Positions 58,158 to 64,000 of a stretch of 64,000 nucleotides of DNA are shown here, in pieces. The stretch's first letter is position 1; every line of letters begins with the position of its first letter. A program made the position numbers and the translations under genes. The notes under the pieces were generated by a model. The model was not told the DNA's origin. It saw only the letters and a list, made by a program, of their open reading frames with translations, and made no database searches. The DNA is from Planctomycetaceae bacterium (GTDB lineage: Bacteria > Planctomycetota > Planctomycetia > Planctomycetales > Planctomycetaceae): NCBI GenBank assembly GCA_041398785.1, contig JAWKUA010000001.1:186001-250000 (forward strand), given 5' to 3'.

Positions 58158-58853
58158 ATGACTGTTCCGGAAGGTGACATCAATCCGTACCGAGTCTCGG
58201 AGGAGCTTACGGAACATGCTGGAGCCGGCGACGATTCGATTTCGCTGGGAGATAGCCTTCGGGTCGGCATCTCCGAAATCATGTGCAGTGCGGAACGGGT
58301 GGAGTTGCCGGCAGTCTGCATTCGGACCGGTGCGACAGAGGATCTACTGCGTCGCTCGCGGACCTGGCCGGAGGTTCGACGTGGGGCGGCCTTCGTTTTC
58401 GGCATTCTGAGTCTTTCCCTATGGGCCGGGCGGTCAGAAGTCGCCGAGTTGATCTCCTGGCTTGGTGTTTCCGGAACACTGATTGCCGCGACCCTGTTCG
58501 GGATCATCGTCGTCGTTTCGGCGCGCACAACCCGTCCCGCCAAGCCGTTTCGATTGACCGTGTCGTGGTTTGTGTCACGGGAATACGTCAGGCGCTGTCG
58601 GTGGCTGACGCTGATTCTTCGCACGGTCATGATCACCGCCGCAGGACTCTTCGGTCTTGTGGCGAACAAAGCTGAAGCTCTGGCTTTCATGGTGCTGGTT
58701 GCGTCATTCATAGCATACCTTCTCAACACAGAAGGCCGGCTCCATGTGATCCGGGTGCGGGGTAAAGACGCGTTCCTGACAGGACATTCCCGCGATTTCC
58801 ACGCAAGTCTGAAGCGGCTTTATGGCTTCATCGCGTTTCCTCCGACAGACTGA
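58158..58853 (+). CDS. uncharacterised membrane protein
   Basis: A 231-residue protein with a short polar N-terminus containing the NPYRVS motif frequent in planctomycete membrane proteins. A cytoplasmic segment (LRVGISEIMCSAERVELPAVCIRTGATEDLLRR) follows, then four transmembrane helices in two pairs (GAAFVFGILSLSLWAG, WLGVSGTLIAATLFGIIVVVS, LILRTVMITAAGLFGLVA, AFMVLVASFIAYLL). No enzymatic motif is seen. ATG 58158 is used; a GTG two codons upstream is possible. It lies 52 bases after the receiver-like gene on the same strand and may be co-transcribed. Confidence 0.72.
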   Translation: MTVPEGDINPYRVSEELTEHAGAGDDSISLGDSLRVGISEIMCSAERVELPAVCIRTGATEDLLRRSRTWPEVRRGAAFVFGILSLSLWAGRSEVAELISWLGVSGTLIAATLFGIIVVVSARTTRPAKPFRLTVSWFVSREYVRRCRWLTLILRTVMITAAGLFGLVANKAEALAFMVLVASFIAYLLNTEGRLHVIRVRGKDAFLTGHSRDFHASLKRLYGFIAFPPTD

Positions 58854-58939
58854 CCTGAGTGGATTCCTTCAGCGGCTTTGGTAGGCTGAGCAGCCTGGGG
58901 CGGAATGAGATCAGAAATCAGTATTCGGGAGAAATTGCG

Positions 58940-59584
58940 ATGTCACGAACTTCGTTGATGATTGTTGCCGGGCTGTTGTTCGCATGCGGAAATGCAGTCG
59001 CGGAGGATGCGAATTCCGATTGGGTGAACCTGTTCGATGGCAAGGACATGAATGGCTGGAAAGCCAGTGAGAACAAGGATTCATGGAAGGTCGTTGACGG
59101 AAGCCTGGTGTGCCACGGACCGCGAAGCCACCTGTTCTACGTCGGCGACGACAAGCCGTTCCAGAATTTTGAGTTCGAGTGCGAAGTCATGACGACTCCC
59201 GGCAGCAACGCCGGAATCTACATCCACACGAAGTATCAGGAGGAAGGCTGGCCGAAGGCGGGTCACGAGGTTCAGGTCAACATCACTCACAGCGATCCCA
59301 AAAAAACCGGCAGCCTGTACGGAATCGTCAACGTCGGTGCCGAAGATCTGGAAGGCCTGGTGAAGGACAACGAGTGGTATAAGACGTCCGTCAGAGTCGA
59401 AGGCAAGCACATCACTGTCAAAATCAACGACAAGACGATGGTCGACTACACGGAACCGGCGGACCAGAAACCGTTCTCCGCGGAATTCGACCGGACACTG
59501 GGCAAGGGCACGTTTGCTCTGCAGGCCCATGACCCGGACAGCAAAGTCATGTTCCGAAATCTTCGAGTGCGCCGTCTGCCGTAA
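58940..59584 (+). CDS. secreted DUF1080 (3-keto-disaccharide hydrolase-like) protein
   Basis: A 214-residue protein with a signal peptide (MSRTSLMIVAGLLFACGNAVAED) and a single DUF1080 concanavalin-like domain. It has WVNLFDGKDMNGWKASENKDSWKVVDGSLVCHG, FEFECEVMTTPGSNAGIYIHTKYQEEGWPKAGHEVQV, and TGSLYGIVNVGAEDL. The domain is found in hydrolases or lyases acting on oxidised (3-keto) glycosides and in sugar-binding modules. Planctomycetes have dozens of copies. The start is ATG 58940, with GGGAGAAATT a few bases upstream as a plausible ribosome site. Confidence 0.9.
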   Translation: MSRTSLMIVAGLLFACGNAVAEDANSDWVNLFDGKDMNGWKASENKDSWKVVDGSLVCHGPRSHLFYVGDDKPFQNFEFECEVMTTPGSNAGIYIHTKYQEEGWPKAGHEVQVNITHSDPKKTGSLYGIVNVGAEDLEGLVKDNEWYKTSVRVEGKHITVKINDKTMVDYTEPADQKPFSAEFDRTLGKGTFALQAHDPDSKVMFRNLRVRRLP

Positions 59585-59786
59585 TGGCCGACACCACCAA
59601 GGCATCCGCCGCGGACGAAGCGACGCGTCCCGTCGTCCGCACCGGTTGCGGGAACTCAAAACCTCGTCCGCGGCGAAGTCCTGCGTACAATCATCGGCCG
59701 GACGCGGCAGGACCGGTGTCGCGGCAAATGGCGCGGTTCCCAGTAGCGCTGGAATTCAGAAGGACAAACCAGACGTGTCAGTCAGG

Positions 59787-60173
59787 ATGGAATTAAGTCG
59801 CGTCATTGTGTCAGAAATCAATGACCAGCAGGCGATCTACCTGAAGGAAGTCGGCGGAGTGCGGACATTTCCGATTCTGATCGGAGAATTCGAAGCGCAG
59901 ATCATCAACCGTCGCCTGCTGGACGAACCGCCGTTCCGACCGTTGACTCATGATCTGCTGCGACTGGTCATCAAGGCACTCGGCGGCGAACCGCAGGCTG
60001 TCGTCATCACGGAAATGAAGGACCATACCTACTACGCCGTGTTGAAAGTGAAGCAGGGCGACCAGTTATTTGAGATCGATTGTCGTCCCAGTGACGCGAT
60101 TGCTCTGGCGGTCCACTGCAGCCCCACGCTTCCGATCTTTGTGGAAGAATCCGTTCTGGACGAAGTCACGTGA
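59787..60173 (+). CDS. bifunctional nuclease family protein (DUF151)
   Basis: A 128-residue DUF151 protein: MELSRVIVSEINDQQAIYLKEVGGVRTFPILIGEFEAQIINRRL, then PLTHDLLRLVIKALGG and FEIDCRPSDAIALAVH. The family includes a plant and bacterial bifunctional nuclease, but most bacterial members are uncharacterised. ATG 59787 is chosen at the start of the conserved block; GTG 59775 is an alternative. Its stop TGA shares its last base with the ATG of the next gene, so the two are translationally coupled. Confidence 0.88.
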   Translation: MELSRVIVSEINDQQAIYLKEVGGVRTFPILIGEFEAQIINRRLLDEPPFRPLTHDLLRLVIKALGGEPQAVVITEMKDHTYYAVLKVKQGDQLFEIDCRPSDAIALAVHCSPTLPIFVEESVLDEVT

Positions 60174-61342
60174 TGCCGCAGCGCGAACGACACGCATTCG
60201 CATCAGCTAAGACGGAACGCGCCGCGGAACTTCCTGCGGCGGCCGGCCCGCGATCCGCGACGTCCATTCGTCCATCAACGACGGCCCGGCGGCTGGTGCT
60301 GACCATCGCCGTGCTGTTGACGCCTGCCGGCGCGGGAGCGTGGCAGCCCGAGACCCTGCATCCGGTCTGGGGTCTCAGCGAAGGCAGCCGCTTTTTCGTA
60401 ACGACCACTGTGGTCCGGGAATCATCGGTACAGCTTGGTGATCTCGCGCCGCTGAATTCGAAGATCACCGACGTGTTTGAAGTCGAGTATTTCGCCGGTG
60501 CAGCCATCGCTCGCGGCGACACGCTGTTCCGCGTGCTGATTACGCCGGTCAGCCGGACGGTTGAGCCTTCCGGAGAGCGACTTGCCGCGATGACAGATCG
60601 CAGGCTGCCGCGGCTGAAAGACGTGGAACTGCCGCTGATGGTCACACCCGACGGCACCGCGCACGTTGTCGACGGCTATCGGCAAACTCTGGATTCGCTG
60701 GCAGGAATGGACAAACAGAATCAGGAGCTTCTGCTGACCGCGTATCCGACCGAAGTGGTCCAGTCATGGTTTGCTCAGCCGTTCTGGCTGGCGCCTCCGG
60801 TTTCCGAACTGAAAGCCGGCGGCACGTGGGAACGGACGGATCTGCATTCGCTGGGACTGCTGGGCCGGATGCGAACGGCGGTGACTCTGAAAGTCCGGGA
60901 CATCAATGACCGTGAAGCAAGCGTCACTCTTCAGGGGACATCACGGCTGGAAGAGCCTCCCGCCAACGACCAAAAGGGCACTCAAGTGGTGCAGTTTTCA
61001 GACGTCACAATGAACCTGGACGATTTCTCGGGAACGGCCGTTCTGCGTTTCTATGATCCGCCTCCCCCCACAGCGAACGATACAAACGACGCGGAGACCG
61101 AAGGGGAATCGCAGCGGGACGAAGCCGAACCGGATTCTGTCGACGTTGCCTCAACTCCTCGTCCGTGGTTTCAGGAATTGACGGTTGATCTTTCGTATTC
61201 CGGTTCGGCGACTGTGACGGTCAACGGACAATCGTCGCCGCTTCGGTTCACTCAACATGAAACCCGCACGTCGAAACTGACGTCGTATCAGATTCCCCGG
61301 CGACTTATGGACCTGCCGAACATCCCGCGGCGAGTTCGATAG
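60173..61342 (+). CDS. uncharacterised exported protein
   Basis: A 389-residue protein with a long basic N-terminus, then a hydrophobic segment (RLVLTIAVLLTPAGAGAW, about residues 40-58) acting as a signal or anchor. The rest is beta-rich with WGLSEGSRFFVTTTVVRESSVQLG, FEVEYFAGAAIARGDTLFRVLITPVSR, VVQSWFAQPFWLAPPVSELKAGGTWER, and an acidic low-complexity stretch near 315-335. It resembles planctomycete proteins that begin with a GxxFxVTTT strand, but I cannot name a function. Start ATG 60173, overlapping the DUF151 gene by one base. Confidence 0.72.
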   Translation: MPQRERHAFASAKTERAAELPAAAGPRSATSIRPSTTARRLVLTIAVLLTPAGAGAWQPETLHPVWGLSEGSRFFVTTTVVRESSVQLGDLAPLNSKITDVFEVEYFAGAAIARGDTLFRVLITPVSRTVEPSGERLAAMTDRRLPRLKDVELPLMVTPDGTAHVVDGYRQTLDSLAGMDKQNQELLLTAYPTEVVQSWFAQPFWLAPPVSELKAGGTWERTDLHSLGLLGRMRTAVTLKVRDINDREASVTLQGTSRLEEPPANDQKGTQVVQFSDVTMNLDDFSGTAVLRFYDPPPPTANDTNDAETEGESQRDEAEPDSVDVASTPRPWFQELTVDLSYSGSATVTVNGQSSPLRFTQHETRTSKLTSYQIPRRLMDLPNIPRRVR

Positions 61343-61369
61343 CAGGGAACGCGGCGGACAGCATGCCCG

Positions 61370-62134
61370 CTATTGCGACTGGCTGCGCAGGTGCTGGCTG
61401 ACGAGGTATTGAAACGCGGTGGACCGTTCAAATTCCTCCGTCGACTGAAACTGGTAGTGCCGCGTCAGTCCGTGATCGATGAAGGTATGCGTCGCCGGAG
61501 TCAGCCAGGCATCGGGAGCATGGTGGGCCAGGTCTTTCACGACGGTGGCGAAATTCGTGCGGCTGGAAGAAGACTTGCGGTCCGTGAGATACTCGTAGTT
61601 CATCTCACGGTGCTCAAAACAGACCATCCGCAGCGGGTCACTCAGCACCAGACAGCAGATCAGCATTTCAGGCGACTCCGATTCTCCGGAACCGGACGTC
61701 AGCTTGGTGCGACTTCTCATCGAAGCCAGCGGCGCCGCGTGGTAGTGAGGCGGATCATCGGCAGGCACGCTTCCCACACTGACAACGTCCAGCTTTGACC
61801 ACGGCGAGGGCGCCTCTTCCCGGCCGTCCGCATCAATCACCGTCAATCCGGATGCGTCACACTTCAGATGATGAACCCGCCGGGAGTGCGACAGATCGGG
61901 GATTTCGGACTCGTCAATCGTCGTGGCCGTGACGCCCAGATCGCGAAACGCGGCGGCCAGACGGACGGCACTATCCTGTGACAACTCATGCCCGATCAGA
62001 CCCGGTAACGATCTGGCAAGAACGGCCGCGTCCGCGTGAACCAGTCCCAGCTCCCGCTGCAGAAGAGCGGTCGACTGCTGCCGATCGTCGGGCACGGAGA
62101 ACACCAGCACTCGAAATGATTCGTTCGTCGGCAT
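61370..62134 (-). CDS. uncharacterised cytoplasmic protein
   Basis: A 254-residue protein without a recognised family. The N-terminal 70 residues (FRVLVFSVPDDRQQSTALLQRELGLVHADAAVLARSLPGLI, VRLAAAFRDLGVTATTI) resemble a small ribosomal-L7/L12-C-like or ACT-like fold often used for helical pairing. The C-terminal half contains RRVHHLKCDASGLTVIDADGREEAPSPWSKLDVVSVGSVPAD and VCFEHREMNYEYLTDRKSSSSRTNFATVVKDLAHHAPDAWLTPATHTFIDHG. Start ATG 62134. It converges on the exported gene upstream, with 27 bases between. No catalytic motif was identified. Confidence 0.68.
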   Translation of the reverse strand: MPTNESFRVLVFSVPDDRQQSTALLQRELGLVHADAAVLARSLPGLIGHELSQDSAVRLAAAFRDLGVTATTIDESEIPDLSHSRRVHHLKCDASGLTVIDADGREEAPSPWSKLDVVSVGSVPADDPPHYHAAPLASMRSRTKLTSGSGESESPEMLICCLVLSDPLRMVCFEHREMNYEYLTDRKSSSSRTNFATVVKDLAHHAPDAWLTPATHTFIDHGLTRHYQFQSTEEFERSTAFQYLVSQHLRSQSQ

Positions 62135-62284
62135 GGTCGCCTCACGACACACCACAACAGTCTCAGTTACACAACGATCGCGGCGGATTCATCCCTGCGA
62201 GCAGAGAACGACAGCCAACCGCCGCCAAGACTTCCAACCCGCCGGCTGCCGCGGCAGAGAATTCAGGCGATTTCCACGTTGCCG

Positions 62285-62770
62285 CTACGTGGCGAACAGC
62301 TTCACAAAATCAAATGCGGAGATGATTCCCAGAAGCTGCCGTGACTCATTCAGAACCAACACCCGGTGAACATCGTGGCAGCGCATTTTCCTGGCAACGA
62401 CGCGAGCATCCGTGTCGGAAGTGACGGAAATGACGTCCGGCGACATCACGTCCCGAATCTTCGCACTCGGAAGATCATCGATGTCATTCAGCATCCGCAC
62501 CGTTTCCCACGACTGATTCTGAGGATCGAAGTAACTTCCCAGCGACTCCGGCTGCCCTTCAGTCGACTCAACGACTTCCTCTTCATACTGCAGGATGTCG
62601 GTTGCCGTAATCACCCCGACGACCGTGTCCTGTGCATCAGTCACGGGAAGTCCATGCACATGATGCTCCGTCATCAGCATCAGCGCTTCACGCAGACTGT
62701 CATTTTCACTCACAGACACAACATGCGTCTGCATCATTTCCCCGGCAGTGGGCACAGCAGTGACGGTCAT
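62285..62770 (-). CDS. two-CBS-domain protein
   Basis: A 161-residue protein consisting of a CBS pair. CBS1 spans about residues 10-65: MMQTHVVSVSENDSLREALMLMTEHHVHGLPVTDAQDTVVGVITATDILQ. CBS2 spans about 103-160: IRDVMSPDVISVTSDTDARVVARKMRCHDVHRVLVLNESRQLLGIISAFDFV. Such stand-alone pairs bind adenine nucleotides and regulate partners. An acidic linker (YEEEVVESTEGQPES) separates the two. The start is ATG 62770. Upstream in-frame sequence is open but not coding-like. It is divergent from the HPP gene. Confidence 0.9.
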   Translation of the reverse strand: MTVTAVPTAGEMMQTHVVSVSENDSLREALMLMTEHHVHGLPVTDAQDTVVGVITATDILQYEEEVVESTEGQPESLGSYFDPQNQSWETVRMLNDIDDLPSAKIRDVMSPDVISVTSDTDARVVARKMRCHDVHRVLVLNESRQLLGIISAFDFVKLFAT

Positions 62771-63230
62771 CTTACAATCCCTGAAAGTCCGGAACCCGAA
62801 ACCTGATGATGGGCGGACACGCACATTTCCCCGGCCTGCGCGCTGGCCGCCAACAGTCAAACACACGCCCGGACAATGCAAACGTCGTTCCCGAACGATC
62901 CGTGCTTTCGATGCAGGAACCACCGCGCAGCGCATCATCAGCGGGCTGTGCGAATCTGCACGAAGCGCGCGAATCTGCTCTGCCAGAGACCACGTATGCA
63001 GTCTCGCCGCGGCGGACGCTGATGGTTTTCGCAATTCGTACTTCCGCGAGCCTGAATGCCTCATTTTTTTCTGTTCGCGGTATCACAATCAGGTACTGCG
63101 TTTCGGCTGAAATGTCGCCGTCGGAAACCGCGAGCCTGCGTCGGACTGCCTGACCGCGGCAGGGCTCAATGGTATCATTCGACCCCGAAAGACCTGCGTG
63201 CCACGGAGTTCGGACAAGGGATTACAGACA
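62771..63230. other. divergent intergenic region
   Basis: About 460 bases between the CBS gene (minus) and the HPP-family gene (plus). It should contain both promoters. Open frames are present but without protein features, and no repeat or RNA gene was recognised. Confidence 0.4.
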
Positions 63231-63884
63231 ATGCGAAGCGACGGACGCCACGTGCTGGCATCGCGATGGACTCGGCTTGCGAAGGATGCCGAACGCGCGT
63301 TTTTTGAAATCGAACAGGCCGACCGCTGGCAGGCAGCCGTCGTGAACGGCACGATCGCCGGAGCCGCGGTCGCTCTGATCGCGTGGCTGTTGACCACGCT
63401 GGAGGAAGGGGACCTGCTGGTGTTTGCCTGCCTGGGATCTTCGGCCGCGTCCGTCGTCTTCGCGCCGCTGGCAAAGACCAACAGCCTGAGAACCATTGTC
63501 TCCGCCTACGTCATCGCCTCCGTCATCTGTGTGCTGCTGTTTCCCGTACATCGACTGGGCTGGGTGCCGCTGCCGGTGCAGTGCTTTCTTGCGGTGGGCG
63601 GACCGATCGCGCTGATGCGGCTGACCGACACGATGCACCCGGCGGCCATCGGAAGTGCGCTGGCGTTTATCATTTATGACCGGCCGCCTCAGCACCTGGT
63701 GATGCTGCTATTGGCCATCGTCGGCCTGCTGACGATCGTCAAGATTCTGGCTTACGTCTACCTGGAAGACCTGCGGTTTCGTGATTTCGGCCGTGAGTTC
63801 CGCCGCGACTACTACGGCCAGGAAATGCTGGTGACTGTCGTCAGGGGACAAGCCAGTCCGTCGGAAACCGGTGAGTCGCCGTGA
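63231..63884 (+). CDS. HPP-family membrane protein
   Basis: A 217-residue protein with four or five transmembrane helices, resembling the HPP family (bacterial members include nitrite-transport-associated proteins). Parts seen are AAVVNGTIAGAAVALIAWLLTTLEEGDLLVFACLGSSAASVVFAPLAKTNSLR, then VPLPVQCFLAVGGPIALMRLTDTMHPAAIGSALAFIIYDRPP. The family's HPP signature is HPA here. The C-terminus is cytoplasmic and basic. Start ATG 63231. Its stop shares one base with the ATG of the next gene, so they are coupled. Confidence 0.85.
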   Translation: MRSDGRHVLASRWTRLAKDAERAFFEIEQADRWQAAVVNGTIAGAAVALIAWLLTTLEEGDLLVFACLGSSAASVVFAPLAKTNSLRTIVSAYVIASVICVLLFPVHRLGWVPLPVQCFLAVGGPIALMRLTDTMHPAAIGSALAFIIYDRPPQHLVMLLLAIVGLLTIVKILAYVYLEDLRFRDFGREFRRDYYGQEMLVTVVRGQASPSETGESP

Positions 63885-64000
63885 TGGAGATCATTCCTGT
63901 TCTGGACATCATGAACGGCGTCGTTGTCCACGGTGTCGCGGGAGAACGGAGCACCTATCGTCCGATTCTCAGCCCGCTGACGTCATCGCAGGATCCTTCG
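63884..64000 (+). CDS. HisA/HisF-family TIM-barrel protein (cut by window edge)
   Basis: Only the first 39 codons are visible. They read MEIIPVLDIMNGVVVHGVAG then ERSTYRPILSPLTSSQDPS. This is the start of a HisA-like barrel, where PVLDIMNGVVVHGVAGER replaces the canonical PAIDLxxGxxVRLxxGD. It differs from true HisA and resembles the HisA/HisF relatives associated with C1 or tetrahydromethanopterin metabolism in planctomycetes and methanogens. That link is inference, because the catalytic region lies beyond the window. It overlaps the HPP-family gene by one base. Confidence 0.75.
   Translation, partial: MEIIPVLDIMNGVVVHGVAGERSTYRPILSPLTSSQDPS

Overview
This window is high-GC DNA from a planctomycete, probably a marine or freshwater member of the Planctomycetia. 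The evidence is the gene content: two DUF1549/DUF1553 (planctomycete cytochrome c) plus DUF1501 pairs, many Tat-exported sugar enzymes, a DUF1080 protein, a DMFase-like secreted protein and NPYR-type membrane proteins. Genus cannot be assigned from this sequence alone. No rRNA, tRNA or CRISPR array was seen.

Layout. 0-11 kb: xylose isomerase, a DMT exporter, an acyltransferase, a DUF167 protein, a secreted LRR/coiled-coil protein, an ABC-2 permease overlapped by a frameshifted MFS transporter, a TolB-like propeller, and an ArsR-CobW metal-homeostasis pair with an operator-like repeat. 11.2-12.8 kb: a broken IS110-family element between two 100-bp inverted repeats. 13-17 kb: an HDOD protein, a rhamnonate dehydratase-like enzyme, a PQQ-like propeller and an HU-like protein. 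18-23.7 kb: a signalling cluster in which a 1255-residue hybrid histidine kinase is flanked by two paralogous response regulators with RsbW/SpoIIAB-type ATPase output domains. 23.8-25.2 kb: an SLC13/NhaD-type antiporter.

25.6-32.4 kb is a minus-strand sugar-acid catabolic cluster: aldehyde dehydrogenase, small protein, galactonate dehydratase-like enolase, ceramidase-like protein, DHDPS/KDG-aldolase family enzyme and MFS sugar-acid transporter. Together they could import an aldonate, dehydrate it, cleave the 2-keto-3-deoxy acid and oxidise the aldehyde. A RhmA-like aldolase (36.2 kb) and the rhamnonate dehydratase-like gene (13.9 kb) could form a second such route. 32.6-36.1 kb holds an intact DUF1501/DUF1549 pair. 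40.9-45.5 kb holds a second pair that is broken: its cytochrome member carries a 130-bp REP-type insertion plus a frameshift, and its DUF1501 member a frameshift. Between the pairs lie an esterase, a membrane HhH protein and an ABC exporter.

45.5-54.3 kb carries carbohydrate and amine functions: a TIM-barrel epimerase, myo-inositol oxygenase, a Tat-exported SelA-like PLP enzyme coupled to a Tat-exported RidA, a CocE-type hydrolase and a DMFase-like secreted protein. 54.7-58.1 kb holds a GspE-type ATPase, a membrane STAS protein and a receiver-like protein. 58-64 kb holds mostly small housekeeping or hypothetical genes, ending in a HisA-like gene cut by the window edge.

A recurring feature is reading-frame breaks that would be repaired by adding one base to a short homopolymer (7.7, 11.8-12.4, 43.6, 44.3 kb). 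This raises the question of assembly error versus real decay, so the pseudogene calls are provisional.
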